64,000 nt of DNA. Source: Aquicoccus porphyridii (lineage in GTDB: Bacteria; Pseudomonadota; Alphaproteobacteria; Rhodobacterales; Rhodobacteraceae). Position numbers and translations under genes: made by a program. Under the pieces are notes generated by a model, which made no database searches, had not been told where the DNA came from, and was given only the letters and a program-made list of their open reading frames with translations. The stretch lies in contig NZ_VINQ01000005.1 in NCBI RefSeq assembly GCF_008369105.1, positions 124,001-188,000 on the forward strand, given 5' to 3'. This document shows, in pieces, positions 1 through 9,986 of this stretch (its first letter is position 1; every line of letters starts with the position of its first letter).

Positions 1-1217
1 ACCACAACAAGACCGACCGCATGCTGCACGTGATCGAGCGCAACCGCACGCCGCTCGTGTTCTTCTGCGAAGGCGGCGGCGGGCGACCCGGCGACGTCGA
101 TGTGCAATCCATCTCGGGGCTGCATGTGCTGACCTTCAACATGCATGCCCGGCTCTCGGGGCTGGTGCCGATGGTCGGCATCGGCTCGGGGCGCTGCTTT
201 GCGGGCAATGCCGCGCTGCTGGGCTGTTGCGACGTGGTGATCGCCACCCGCGACGCCACCATCGGCATGGGCGGCCCCGCCATGATCGAAGGCGGCGGGC
301 TGGGCACCTACCGCCCCGAGGAAGTCGGCCCCAGCGATGTGCAATCCGCCAATGGCGTCATCGACATCCTGGTCGAGGACGAGGCCGAAGCCGTCGCCAC
401 GGCGCGCAAATACCTCTCCTATTTCCAGGGTCCGGTGCGCGACTGGCAGGCCCCCGATGCACGGCTTTTGCGCCATGTAGTGCCGGAAAACCGGATGGAG
501 GCCTATGACGTCCATGCCGCCATCGACGGCATTGCCGATATCGACTCGGTGCTCGAGCTGCGGGCCGATTTCGCCCCCGGCATGGTCACCGCCCTGATCC
601 GCGTCGCCGGGCGCCCGCTGGGCGTGGTTGCCAACAACCCGCACCACATGGCCGGGGCGATCGACACGCCCGGCGCCGACAAGGCCGCGCGCTTTCTCCA
701 GCTTTGCGATGCCCATGACCTGCCGGTGATGTTCCTCTGTGACACGCCCGGCATGATGGTCGGCCCCGAGATCGAGAAAACCGCGCTGGTCCGCCACTGT
801 TCGCGGCTCTTCGTGATCGGTGCCAATATCGAGGTTCCCACCTTCACTTTCGTCCTGCGCAAGGCCTATGGCCTTGGCGCACAGGCGATGGCCGGCGGTT
901 CATTCCGGGCACCCAATTTCGTGGTCTCATGGCCCACCGGCGAATTTGGCGGCATGGGGCTCGAAGGAGCGGTGAAACTGGGCTACCGCAAGGAGCTTGA
1001 GGCGGTCGAAGACCCCAACGAGCGCAAGGAACTCTATGACACGATGGTTGCGCGTATGTATGAGCGCGGCAAGGCGATCAACACCGCCTCGATGTTCGAA
1101 ATCGATTCCGTGATCGACCCTGCCGAATCCCGTGACTGGATACTGACAGCCCTCGAATCCGCCCCCGTACCGGCCCCCCGGACGGGCAAGAAACGCCCAT
1201 GGGTCGACACCTGGTAA
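1..1217 (+). CDS. Acyl-CoA carboxylase carboxyltransferase subunit, 5'-truncated by window edge
   Basis: The reading frame is open from base 3 and the first residues (HNKTDRM) belong to the conserved interior of the family, so the true start lies upstream of the window. The product is the carboxyltransferase half of a biotin-dependent acyl-CoA carboxylase, which moves the carboxyl group from carboxybiotin to an acyl-CoA. Family landmarks are the FFCEGGGGRPGD stretch near the start, the glycine-rich IGMGGPAMIEGGGLG crotonase-fold loop, VANNPHHMAGAID, and FLCDTPGMMVG in the C-terminal half. The acyl substrate (propionyl, acetyl, methylcrotonyl or other) cannot be decided from this fragment, and no biotin carboxylase partner is visible. 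The gene ends convergently with the MFS gene, 79 bp apart. Confidence 0.85.
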   Translation, partial: HNKTDRMLHVIERNRTPLVFFCEGGGGRPGDVDVQSISGLHVLTFNMHARLSGLVPMVGIGSGRCFAGNAALLGCCDVVIATRDATIGMGGPAMIEGGGLGTYRPEEVGPSDVQSANGVIDILVEDEAEAVATARKYLSYFQGPVRDWQAPDARLLRHVVPENRMEAYDVHAAIDGIADIDSVLELRADFAPGMVTALIRVAGRPLGVVANNPHHMAGAIDTPGADKAARFLQLCDAHDLPVMFLCDTPGMMVGPEIEKTALVRHCSRLFVIGANIEVPTFTFVLRKAYGLGAQAMAGGSFRAPNFVVSWPTGEFGGMGLEGAVKLGYRKELEAVEDPNERKELYDTMVARMYERGKAINTASMFEIDSVIDPAESRDWILTALESAPVPAPRTGKKRPWVDTW

Positions 1218-1296
1218 GCGACCCCGGCCCATCCACCGCCCCCGGCTCACCCTGCTTGCATCGGTTTGCCGCGGGCGGTTTTCGCCGCAACACGCT

Positions 1297-2457
1297 TCAA
1301 ACAACCTTCCAGCTGAACGCCGCACCGACGAGAACGAACATGGCGGCAAGCCCGGATACTGCCGTAAAACCCGCCCCCGCATAGACCGGCCCCATGATGA
1401 TCGGCCCGGCAAAGACCGCCGAATAGGTCACGGCACTGTTCAGGCCCATCACGGCGCCGCGCGCCGCGGCCGCACGCCGGTTCAGCGATACGACCAACGC
1501 ATTCAGCCCAAGCTGATTGAGAATGCCCCAGATCGCGGCCCCGGCAAAGGCCGCCCGGGGGTCAACCAGGGCAAAGCGCCAGCAGCCATAACTGCCCGCG
1601 ATGCCGAACAGCACCAGCAGGATATAGCCGCGCGTGATCTTCGGCGCGACAAGCCCAAGCCCGATCCCGGCCAGGCCGAACCCGAGCCCATAGGCCAGCA
1701 CGAAGAGACCGGTGCCCTGCGCCGAAAGACCGAAGGCATTGCGCATGCCCTCGCCGAAGAAGGCGAAACTGCCGTAGAACGCCGTCATGTAGGCAAACAT
1801 CACCACAAGCAGCAACGCCACCCCCGGCAATCGCACCGCGCGCCATGGCGGAGTCCGTGTCGTGGTGGTGCCCGGCGTATCGGGCAGCGCCAGGATGAGC
1901 CCAAGACTGACCGGCACCGACAGCAAGGCCAACAGCATATATACCGCGCGCCATCCAAGCCATTCGGTCACGACCGCCGCCAGCGGCACGGCCAGCACAA
2001 GGGACAAGGCCCAGCCCGTCAGCACGAGGCCAAGACGCGCCGCCTCGCGCCCCTCGGACGCGGTTGACGCCGCCGTTGCGTAGGTGCCGGGCAGAAGGAT
2101 GCCGACCGCCACCCCCGCAAGCGCCTGCGACAGGCAGAGCCAGAGCCAGCCCTGGCTCAACCCGCTCGACACCTGCGCCAGCGCCAACAGCAGCGCGGCA
2201 CCCCCCAGCACGCGCCCGGCGGGCAACCGGTCGATCAGTCCGGAAAACGTCAGCGCGGAGACCATCGTCGCCGCCCCGAACGCCGAGATCGCCCAGGCGA
2301 TCCGGAACGGGTCTGTTGCCAGCCCGTCGGCCACTTCCGACAGGATCGGGCTGAGGACAAAGGCATTCGACCCGACAAGCAGGACCGCAGCAAGCAAAGC
2401 AAGAGTTTGAATGTTCCGATTGAGATTCGGCATATGTTCTGTTTCATGATATGACAT
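1297..2457 (-). CDS. MFS transporter (DHA1-like, about 12 TM)
   Basis: A 386-residue, very hydrophobic protein with the layout of a 12-helix major facilitator. The signs are a first helix starting near residue 15 (TLALLAAVLLVGSNAFVL), a gap with the motif-A-like SGLIDRLPAGRVLGG after helix 2, and a long central loop rich in Thr and Pro (TTTTRTPPWR) between the two six-helix halves. It probably exports small molecules or drugs; the substrate is unknown. A second possible start (MPNLNR) lies 8 codons downstream; neither has a clear ribosome-binding site. The gene is divergent from the Lrp/AsnC regulator, 55 bp away, which suggests that regulator controls it. Confidence 0.85.
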   Translation of the reverse strand: MSYHETEHMPNLNRNIQTLALLAAVLLVGSNAFVLSPILSEVADGLATDPFRIAWAISAFGAATMVSALTFSGLIDRLPAGRVLGGAALLLALAQVSSGLSQGWLWLCLSQALAGVAVGILLPGTYATAASTASEGREAARLGLVLTGWALSLVLAVPLAAVVTEWLGWRAVYMLLALLSVPVSLGLILALPDTPGTTTTRTPPWRAVRLPGVALLLVVMFAYMTAFYGSFAFFGEGMRNAFGLSAQGTGLFVLAYGLGFGLAGIGLGLVAPKITRGYILLVLFGIAGSYGCWRFALVDPRAAFAGAAIWGILNQLGLNALVVSLNRRAAAARGAVMGLNSAVTYSAVFAGPIIMGPVYAGAGFTAVSGLAAMFVLVGAAFSWKVV

Positions 2458-2512
2458 ACGGGTATCTGGCGCATGCCGCCCTCAACACGCAACCGAAATC
2501 AAAGGCCATGCA

Positions 2513-3028
2513 ATGAAAACGAAAGCCATTCGGCAAGGCACCCCGCATCCCTCCGGTCTCGACCGGACTGACCGAATCCTGTTAAGGCTGCTGGCCGAAC
2601 GGGCAGACAGATCCTATGCCGAGCTTTCGGCACTGGTCCATCTGTCGCCTCCGGCCGTGCATGAACGGGTCAAGCGCCTGCGCCGCGACGGCGTCATTCA
2701 GGGCACGGTCGCCAGGCTCGATGGCAGGAAGATCGGCTGTCCGCTTCTCGCCTTCATCCACGTCGCGACCGAAGGCTGGGGGATGACGAGACCCGTGCTC
2801 GAGTTGAAAGCGCTGGCCGATGTGGAGGAGATCCACACCGTCACCGGTGATACCTGCCTGATCCTCAAGGTCCGCAGCTCCGGCCCTGAAAGCCTGGAGA
2901 ACCTGCTTTCACGTATTCAGGAGATCAAAGGCGTGCGTTCAACCCAGAGCTATGTCGCGCTCGGCACCTATCTTGAACGCGGCCCGATGCCGGAAGTCCC
3001 CGAACGCTTGTCCGACGGCGATGACTGA
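2513..3028 (+). CDS. Lrp/AsnC family transcriptional regulator
   Basis: A 171-residue regulator with the two-domain Lrp/AsnC layout. The N-terminal winged helix-turn-helix covers about residues 20-75 (LDRTDRILLRLLAERADRSY through the recognition helix SPPAVHERVKRLRRDG). The C-terminal RAM ligand domain covers about 90-155, with VEEIHTVTGDTCLILKV as the typical beta-alpha-beta core. Members of the family sense amino acids and often control a transporter next to them. Here the MFS gene is divergent and only 55 bp away, so the pair is probably an exporter with its own regulator. The effector is not predictable. Confidence 0.88.
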   Translation: MKTKAIRQGTPHPSGLDRTDRILLRLLAERADRSYAELSALVHLSPPAVHERVKRLRRDGVIQGTVARLDGRKIGCPLLAFIHVATEGWGMTRPVLELKALADVEEIHTVTGDTCLILKVRSSGPESLENLLSRIQEIKGVRSTQSYVALGTYLERGPMPEVPERLSDGDD

Positions 3029-3122
3029 ATGACCGCGCGCGGAACCGCCCTCACTGCGCGTTTCACAAAGACCCGGTTCGCTCTCGATGGAAAAAACATC
3101 GTCGAAAAAGGGTGGGAAAAAA

Positions 3123-3197
<75 letters not shown>

Positions 3198-3286
3198 GCC
3201 TTTTGCGTGGGCGGTGGTTAAACGCAAATCCGCCTGCGCGCAAGGCCATTCTGGACTGTTTTTCGCCCCTCCTTTATGAGGTTCCC

Positions 3287-3466
3287 ATGACAGGCAGAAC
3301 CACCCCTCCCAAAGGCCCGGCACAGGGCACCCGCAAAGACCGGCTCAAGGTCGCGCTCAAGGCCAACATGGCCCGGCGCAAGGCCCAGGCCCGGGCGCGG
3401 GCCGATACGGATAACGGGAAAACGGCGGGCGAAACACAGGCACCAGACAAGAGCGAGGGCAACTGA
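3287..3466 (+). CDS. Small basic protein upstream of murA (59 aa)
   Basis: A 59-residue ORF that starts at ATG 3287 and stops 3 bp before the murA start, so it is very likely cotranscribed with murA. The product is strongly basic in its middle (TRKDRLKVALKANMARRKAQ) with a polar, acidic tail, and has no membrane segment or signal peptide. The frame stays open well upstream, through the antisense of the tRNA, but only the part from this ATG makes sense as a gene. I do not recognise a named family; a short Lys/Arg-rich protein in this place would fit a conserved Rhodobacterales hypothetical. Function unknown. Confidence 0.6.
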   Translation: MTGRTTPPKGPAQGTRKDRLKVALKANMARRKAQARARADTDNGKTAGETQAPDKSEGN

Positions 3467-3469
3467 CCC

Positions 3470-4734
<1,265 letters not shown>

Positions 4735-4738
<4 letters not shown>

Positions 4739-5205
4739 CAGACGCACGCTTCGAAGACGGCCACGAATCCCCGCTCAATCTCGGTGCGCTCGATGCCGAG
4801 GATCTCAGGGTCATCTCGGCGCTGGCGCAGGACGCGGTCTTCCCGGCCAGCGAAATGCGCTGGCAGGCGCGACAGCACCGCTTTGCCCTGCTGCTCAACC
4901 GGTTCCGCTGGGAAGACGCGGGGCGCGACCGCCACGCGCCGGAACGCGTGCAATCGGTGCTGGCCTTCGACAACGTGTTGCGCGTCGCCAGTCAAGGGCT
5001 GGACCGGCGCGACCCCGACACCATCCTCTCGCTGCTTTCGGTCGATTGGGAACCGGGTGCCGACGTGACTGGCACCGTGCTCCTCACGCTTGCGGGCGAC
5101 GGCGCGATCCGGCTCGAATGCGAGGCGCTCGAAGCGCGGTTGCGCGATGTCACCCGCCCCTACCGCGCACCCTCGAAACGCGCGCCCCAGCATCCCGACG
5201 CCTGA
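4735..5205 (+). CDS. DUF2948 family protein
   Basis: A 156-residue soluble protein whose start overlaps the murA stop by four bases. The sequence matches the DUF2948 pattern I know from alphaproteobacteria, where the gene commonly sits between murA and hisD: an N-terminal [20 protein letters not shown], then [21 protein letters not shown]. No catalytic motif, signal peptide or membrane helix is visible. Function is unknown; the fixed position next to murA suggests only a housekeeping role. Confidence 0.85.
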
Positions 5206-5259
5206 TCCGCGCCGCCGCACCTTGTCGCATCCTTGCGCGTGCATCGAGGGTGCGCCTGT

Positions 5260-5284
5260 GAGTATTTTTTCCAAGAAAGAGACC
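5260..5284 (+). repeat. GAG-TATTT intergenic element, copy 1
   Basis: A 25-nt sequence, GAGTATTTTTTCCAAGAAAG followed by AGACC, lies 54 nt after the DUF2948 stop and about 100 nt before hisD. It differs by one base from the copy at 9808 and shares a 21-nt core with the copy at 29597. A weak GC stem (GCGCGT/GTGCGC) lies just upstream. The role is unknown; a transcription end or RNA processing signal is possible. Confidence 0.7.
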
Positions 5285-5383
5285 CATGCGGATTGCACCC
5301 GCCAAGGCCCGCATACCGGAATGCGGGTTGAGCCTTGACCGGGCGGCGCCTATGACATGGGCGCCAGTCAAGGAGATCTCGCC

Positions 5384-6688
5384 ATGCCCGTCTTTCTCGA
5401 CGCCACCGCCCCGGATTTCGAAGCCGGTTTCGCCAGGCTGCTATCGGCCAAGCGCGAAGACAGCGCCGATGTCGACGAGATCGTGGCCGGGATCATCGCC
5501 GATGTGCGCGCGCGCGGCGATGCCGCGCTGATCGAGTTGACCGCGAAATTCGACCGGCTGGCGCTGACCCCTGAAACGCTGCGCTTTTCCGAGGCCGAGA
5601 TCGAGACGGAATGCGCCCGCGTGCCCGCGCACGAGGCCGAGGCGCTTGAGCTCGCCGCCGCCCGCATCCGCGCCTATCACGAGAAGCAGATGCCGCAGGA
5701 CGCGCTCTGGCAGGACGAGACGGGCGCGACGCTGGGCTGGCGCTTCTCGCCGGTTTCGGCGGCCGGGCTCTACGTGCCGGGGGGGCTGGCCTCCTATCCC
5801 TCCTCGGTGCTGATGAACGCCATTCCCGCCAAGGTGGCGGGGGTCGAGCGGTTGGCCATCACCTGCCCGACACCCGACGGCGCGGTCAATCCGCTGGTCA
5901 TCCTCGCCGCGCGGATCGCCGGGGTGAACGAAATCTATCGCCTCGGCGGGGCGCAGGCGATTGCCGCGCTGGCCTATGGCACCGAGACGATTCCGGCGGT
6001 CGACAAGATCACCGGCCCGGGCAACGCCTTCGTCGCTGCCGCCAAGCGGCGCGTGTTCGGGCGCGTCGGCATCGACATGATCGCCGGGCCATCCGAGATT
6101 CTCGTGATCGCCGACGCTGACAACGATCCCGACTGGATCGCGCTCGACATGCTGAGCCAGGCCGAGCACGATGAAAGCGCCCAGTCGATCCTGATCACCG
6201 ACAGTCCCGCCATGGCCCGCGCCGTGACGGTGGCGATCGAACGCAACCTCGCCACGCTGGAACGGCGCGACATCGCCGGGGCAAGCTGGCGCGACTATGG
6301 CGCGGTGATCACCGTGCCGGACCTCGCCACCGCCGCACAGCTTTCGAACCGCATCGCGCCCGAGCATCTGGAGCTTTGCGTCACCGACCCGACGGCGCTC
6401 GCGGAACAGACCATCCATGCCGGGGCGATCTTCCTCGGCGCCTGGACGCCCGAGGCGATCGGCGATTACGTGGGCGGCCCCAACCACGTGCTGCCCACCG
6501 CGCGCTCGGCGCGGTTTTCGTCCGGCCTGAACGTGATGGACTTCCTCAAGCGCACCACGCTGGCCCAGATGACGCCCGAGTCCCTGCGTGCCATCGGCCC
6601 GGCGGCGGAAACGCTGGCCATCTCGGAAAGCCTCGAAGCGCACGGGCTTTCGGTGCGCGCCCGGCTCAACCACCTCAATGCGCTGTGA
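5384..6688 (+). CDS. hisD: Histidinol dehydrogenase
   Basis: HisD carries out the last two steps of histidine synthesis, oxidising L-histidinol to L-histidine with two NAD+ and a bound Zn2+. The 434-residue protein has the family blocks AAGLYVPGGLASYPSSVLMN, IYRLGGAQAIAALAYGTETI, KITGPGNAFVAAAKR, DMIAGPSEILVIAD and the metal-site region QAEHDESAQS. The C-terminal block GGPNHVLPTARSARFSSGL is intact. I chose ATG 5384 because AAGGAGAT lies seven bases upstream; an in-frame ATG 27 bases earlier lacks such a site. Confidence 0.96.
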   Translation: MPVFLDATAPDFEAGFARLLSAKREDSADVDEIVAGIIADVRARGDAALIELTAKFDRLALTPETLRFSEAEIETECARVPAHEAEALELAAARIRAYHEKQMPQDALWQDETGATLGWRFSPVSAAGLYVPGGLASYPSSVLMNAIPAKVAGVERLAITCPTPDGAVNPLVILAARIAGVNEIYRLGGAQAIAALAYGTETIPAVDKITGPGNAFVAAAKRRVFGRVGIDMIAGPSEILVIADADNDPDWIALDMLSQAEHDESAQSILITDSPAMARAVTVAIERNLATLERRDIAGASWRDYGAVITVPDLATAAQLSNRIAPEHLELCVTDPTALAEQTIHAGAIFLGAWTPEAIGDYVGGPNHVLPTARSARFSSGLNVMDFLKRTTLAQMTPESLRAIGPAAETLAISESLEAHGLSVRARLNHLNAL

Positions 6689-6781
6689 CCGCCCATGATT
6701 GCACAAACCATTGGCACGGCGCGGCAGTCACGGTAATGAGCGCGTGGAGGACCCGCTGAAACCGCCCTGAAAGTGCCGCCC

Positions 6782-7261
6782 ATGTCCCACATCACCCATA
6801 TCGCGCTCAACGATTCCAACCTTCCCCCGCCCACGCCCGAGATCGAGCAGGAGCGGAAGGTGGCGATGTTCGACCTGCTGGAAGAAAACAGCTTTTCCCT
6901 CCCCGCCCGCGACGACCGCATGGCGCCCGACGGCCCCTATCACGTCGATCTCTCGATCCGTGACAAGCGTCTGGTCTTCGACATCGCCACCGAAGGCGGC
7001 GAAAAGGCGGCCGAGTTCCACCTCTCGCTGTCGCCCTTCCGGCAGGTGGTCAAGGATTACTGGGCGATCTGCGAAAGCTATTACAACGCGGTCAAGAACA
7101 TGCCGCCCAGCCAGATCGAGACCATCGACATGGCACGGCGCGGCATCCACAACGAAGGCGCGCGCATCCTTCAGGAACGCCTCGAAGGCAAGGCCGAGAT
7201 CGACGCCGACACCGCACGCCGCCTCTTCACCCTCGTTTGCGTGCTGCATTTCGGGGGCTGA
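6782..7261 (+). CDS. UPF0262 family protein
   Basis: About 159 residues. The sequence fits the UPF0262 family of alphaproteobacteria, recognisable by LPPPTPEIEQERKVAMFDLL near the N terminus, then YHVDLSIRDKRLVFDIATEGG and ARRGIHNEGA. Start ATG 6782 gives the usual MSHITHI beginning; an in-frame GTG three codons earlier is possible. There is no known function, no membrane segment and no signal peptide. The gene is the first of a dense run: the phosphatase gene begins 5 bp after its stop. Confidence 0.85.
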   Translation: MSHITHIALNDSNLPPPTPEIEQERKVAMFDLLEENSFSLPARDDRMAPDGPYHVDLSIRDKRLVFDIATEGGEKAAEFHLSLSPFRQVVKDYWAICESYYNAVKNMPPSQIETIDMARRGIHNEGARILQERLEGKAEIDADTARRLFTLVCVLHFGG

Positions 7262-7265
7262 ACAG

Positions 7266-7727
7266 GTGAGCGTATCCCTGCCCCAGTCGGTGCTCTTCTG
7301 CTGCGATCATAACTCCGTGCGCTCGCCCATGGCCGAGGGCATCATGAAACGGATGTATGGCCAGGGCACCTATGTGCAATCGGCGGGCGTCACCAGCGAT
7401 CTCGAGATCGACGGCTTCGCCATCGCCGTCTGCGCCGAGATCGGCGTCGAACTTGCGCGCCACCGCGCCCGCAGCTTCGACGAGATGGACCGCTTCGGCG
7501 ACGACCTGTCGAGCTTCGACCTGATCGTCGCGCTTTCCCCGACCAGCCGCGACCGCGCGCTCGACCTCACGCGCTTTTACCATATCGACGTCGAATTCTG
7601 GCCGATCACCGATCCGACGGGCATTGACGGCGCGCGCGAAACCCGGCTCGACGCCTATCGCAACACCCGCGATGAAATCATCGCGCGCCTCGCCGACCGC
7701 TGGGGCGGCACATTGGAGGAAACATGA
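7266..7727 (+). CDS. Low-molecular-weight protein-tyrosine-phosphatase family protein
   Basis: About 153 residues from a GTG start 5 bp after the UPF0262 stop. Near the N terminus is the LMW phosphatase P-loop, CDHNSVRSPMAEG, a proper C-x5-R-S with the catalytic cysteine. The general-acid Asp-Pro lies near residue 117 in ITDPTG. Members either dephosphorylate phosphotyrosine or reduce arsenate; the absence of neighbouring ars genes and the full PTP loop favour a phosphatase. The stop overlaps the next gene by four bases (ATGA). Confidence 0.85.
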   Translation: MSVSLPQSVLFCCDHNSVRSPMAEGIMKRMYGQGTYVQSAGVTSDLEIDGFAIAVCAEIGVELARHRARSFDEMDRFGDDLSSFDLIVALSPTSRDRALDLTRFYHIDVEFWPITDPTGIDGARETRLDAYRNTRDEIIARLADRWGGTLEET

Positions 7728-8125
7728 GCACAACCGACCTCATCCACCGCTATTTCACCGCCTTCAACGCGGGCGATACCAATGCCATGCTGGCCTGCCT
7801 TTCCGATGACGTGGCACATCACGTCAACGAGGGCAAAATTCGCACCGGCAAGGCGAAATTCGCCGATTTCTGCGCCCATATGAGCCACTGCTATCGCGAG
7901 GAACTGACCGACATGGTCGTGTTCGAGGCCGAAAGCGGCACTCGCGCGGCGGCGGAATACGTGGTCAATGGCACCTATCTTTCCACCGATGACGGGCTGC
8001 CCGAGGCGCGCGGCCAGACCTACCGCCTCCCCGCCGGGTCGTTCTTCGACGTGGAAAACGGGAAAATCACCCGCGTCACGACCTATTACAACCTCGCCGA
8101 CTGGATGGCACAGGTCTCGGCATGA
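7724..8125 (+). CDS. SnoaL/NTF2-like (ketosteroid-isomerase-related) protein
   Basis: A 133-residue single-domain protein with the NTF2-like cone fold pattern: helix IHRYFTAFNAGDTNAMLACL, the HHVNEG strand, and a final strand GSFFDVENGKITRVTTYYN. Such proteins bind or isomerise small hydrophobic molecules, but the active-site residues are not conserved enough to name a substrate. It overlaps both neighbours by four bases, so it is translated as part of one unit with the phosphatase and the acetyltransferase. Confidence 0.8.
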   Translation: MSTTDLIHRYFTAFNAGDTNAMLACLSDDVAHHVNEGKIRTGKAKFADFCAHMSHCYREELTDMVVFEAESGTRAAAEYVVNGTYLSTDDGLPEARGQTYRLPAGSFFDVENGKITRVTTYYNLADWMAQVSA

Positions 8126-8706
8126 TCGAAACACGCGCCCTGACCGGCGCGGCGCTCGACGCGGCGCTGGGTGACGTGGCCCGCCTGCGGATCACGGTGT
8201 TTCGCAACTGGCCCTATCTCTATGACGGCGATGCGGAGTATGAACGCGCCTATCTCGCCGCCTATCGCGACAGCCCCGGCGCGGTGGTGGTCGGCGCGTT
8301 CGACGGTGACCGGCTCGTCGGGGCCGCGACCGGCACGCCGATGGCCGACCACGCCGATGATTTCGCCGCCGCCTTCAACGGCACCGGCATCGACCTCGCA
8401 CCAGTCTTCTACTGCGCCGAATCCGTGCTCCTGCCCGACTATCGCGGGCGCGGCCTCGGCCATGCCTTTTTCGATGCGCGCGAAGATCACGCCCGCAGCC
8501 TCGGGTTCACGAAATCGGCCTTCTGCGGCGTCCTGCGCCCGGCGGATCATCCACTGAAACCATCCGATTACGCCCCGCTCGACCCGTTCTGGCGCAAGCG
8601 CGGCTATGCCCCGCTGCCCGGCGTGATCGCGCGTTTCCGCTGGAAGGATATCGACCAGCCCGACGAGACCGACCACGACCTGCAATTCTGGATGCGCGAT
8701 CTGTGA
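8122..8706 (+). CDS. GNAT family N-acetyltransferase
   Basis: A 194-residue protein with GNAT features: VVVGAFDGDRLVGAATGTPM as the central strands, and the acetyl-CoA loop SVLLPDYRGRGLGHAFFD (Q/RxxGxG/A type, RGRGLG) around residues 95-115. The acceptor is unknown. Its ATG overlaps the preceding stop, and a strong terminator hairpin at 8748-8780 follows, so it closes the UPF0262-phosphatase-SnoaL-GNAT transcription unit. Confidence 0.85.
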   Translation: MIETRALTGAALDAALGDVARLRITVFRNWPYLYDGDAEYERAYLAAYRDSPGAVVVGAFDGDRLVGAATGTPMADHADDFAAAFNGTGIDLAPVFYCAESVLLPDYRGRGLGHAFFDAREDHARSLGFTKSAFCGVLRPADHPLKPSDYAPLDPFWRKRGYAPLPGVIARFRWKDIDQPDETDHDLQFWMRDL

Positions 8707-8747
8707 CCGACGGCGATCGCATGCCGCTCCGGAACGGATTCAAGCCG

Positions 8748-8780
8748 ACCCGCCCCGGCTCAGGGCCGGGGCGGGTGTTT
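8748..8780 (+). terminator. Rho-independent terminator after the GNAT gene
   Basis: A perfect 12-bp GC stem, ACCCGCCCCGGC paired with GCCGGGGCGGGT across a 5-nt loop, followed by GTTT. It lies 42 nt after the GNAT stop and 33 nt before the ornithine cyclodeaminase-like gene, so it separates two transcription units. The short T-run makes it less than ideal. Confidence 0.7.
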
Positions 8781-8813
8781 CCAATCAAACACGACACGGG
8801 CTAGGCTCGGCCC

Positions 8814-9752
8814 ATGACCCTGCCCCATCTCGCCCCTGTCGAACTCGATGCGCTCGACATCACGCCCGACGCGGCCTGCGACGCCATTGAAACGGTGATC
8901 CGTGCAATCGACGCAGGGCGCGCGACCGCTGCGCCCAAGGCGATGCTCACCCGCCCTGACGGGCGCTACATGATGAGCACCATGGCCGCGCTCGATGCGC
9001 CGCCGCTTCTGGTGGTCAAGACCATGCTGCAAAACCCAGGCGGCCCCGCCGCCGGGCATCGCTATATCGACGGGATCGTGACCGTGCTCGACGCCGCCAG
9101 CGGCCAGCCTCTGGCCCTGATCGACGGACCATGGCTCACGGCGCATCGCACCGCCGCGCTCTCGGGCGTGGCGGCCCGGCGACTGGCCCCGCCCGACGCG
9201 CGCAGCCTCGCGATCCTCGGGGCCGGGGTGCAGGCCGCCAGCCATCTCGCCGCCATGGCGGAGCTCTTCCCGCTCGAAGAGCTCCGCATTGTCGGGCGCA
9301 GCCCCGAAAACGCCGAACGCCTCGCCGCAACGGCCCGCGCGCGCGGGCTTTCGGCCAGAGTCTTGCCCGACGCACAGGCCGCCATCACGGACGCCGACAT
9401 CGTGGTCAGCGCCATGTCGCGCGACACCGCACCAGGCGCACAGATCGACCCGCGCTGGCTCGCCCCGGAAAGCTTTGCCGCCCTGCCGGATCTCGGGCAT
9501 CACTGGATGCGCGCGCATCTCAAAGCGCTCGCGCCGCTGCTCGTCGATGACATAGCGCAGGAACAGGCCCTCCCCGTAGCCTCCCGCCTCGTCCCCGATC
9601 CGGGGCCGACCGGCGATCTCGCCGATCTGGTGCTGGGCCGGATCTCACCGCGACCGGCAGGCCACGCCTCGGGCCTCGTGTTTCGCGGCCATGCCGCCAG
9701 CGATCTGGCACTTGCGTGGCTCGTTCTGCAACGTGCCGGTCTCTGTGACTGA
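8814..9752 (+). CDS. Ornithine cyclodeaminase / mu-crystallin family protein
   Basis: A 312-residue NAD(P)-dependent enzyme of the OCD/mu-crystallin family. The sequence shows the substrate-side MLTRPDGRYMMSTMAALD and VVKTMLQNPGG regions, the typical GPWLTAHRTAALSGVAARRL helix, and the Rossmann nucleotide loop AILGAGVQAASHL near residues 127-139. Members act as ornithine cyclodeaminase, as reductases of cyclic imines such as 1-pyrroline-2-carboxylate, or as alanine dehydrogenase. The family alone does not settle which. The gene stands alone between a terminator and the convergent meaB. Confidence 0.85.
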   Translation: MTLPHLAPVELDALDITPDAACDAIETVIRAIDAGRATAAPKAMLTRPDGRYMMSTMAALDAPPLLVVKTMLQNPGGPAAGHRYIDGIVTVLDAASGQPLALIDGPWLTAHRTAALSGVAARRLAPPDARSLAILGAGVQAASHLAAMAELFPLEELRIVGRSPENAERLAATARARGLSARVLPDAQAAITDADIVVSAMSRDTAPGAQIDPRWLAPESFAALPDLGHHWMRAHLKALAPLLVDDIAQEQALPVASRLVPDPGPTGDLADLVLGRISPRPAGHASGLVFRGHAASDLALAWLVLQRAGLCD

Positions 9753-9807
9753 CCCGAGGGGGTGCGCACAAGGTCCGGCGGAGGTGCCGGGCGCACCGTC
9801 GGAATTT

Positions 9808-9832
9808 GAGTATTTTTGCCAAGAAAGAGACC
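9808..9832 (+). repeat. GAG-TATTT intergenic element, copy 2
   Basis: GAGTATTTTTGCCAAGAAAG followed by AGACC, 55 nt past the cyclodeaminase stop. It matches copy 1 at 24 of 25 positions. An inverted repeat GGTGCGC (9761-9767) / GCGCACC (9791-9797) lies just before it, so hairpin plus T-run may work as a terminator for the plus-strand gene. Confidence 0.7.
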
Positions 9833-9883
9833 AAGGCCGCGCACGCCCCGTTAACCGCCGGGCGCAACACTTTCGCTGAATTT

Positions 9884-9959
9884 CGGCGGTGTACGGATAG
9901 CAGCCGGAGCGCAGCCGGATGTCACCCCCCGGTTTTTCGGCCCCGACAGGGCGTTAACC
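9884..9959 (+). repeat. 76-bp intergenic repeat, copy A
   Basis: Aligned without gaps to the reverse complement of 19787-19862, it is identical at 58 of 76 positions. Landmarks are CGGCGGTGTACG at one end, two GCAGCCGG direct repeats 11 nt apart, CACCCCCCGG, CGGCC and GTTAACC at the other end. The GTTAACC end lies 27 nt from the meaB stop. Another GTTAACC lies at 9850-9856 outside the repeat. I do not recognise the element; it sits in a convergent gap. Confidence 0.75.
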
Positions 9960-9986
9960 ACGCGGGACGACGGGTTCAGGTTTCTT

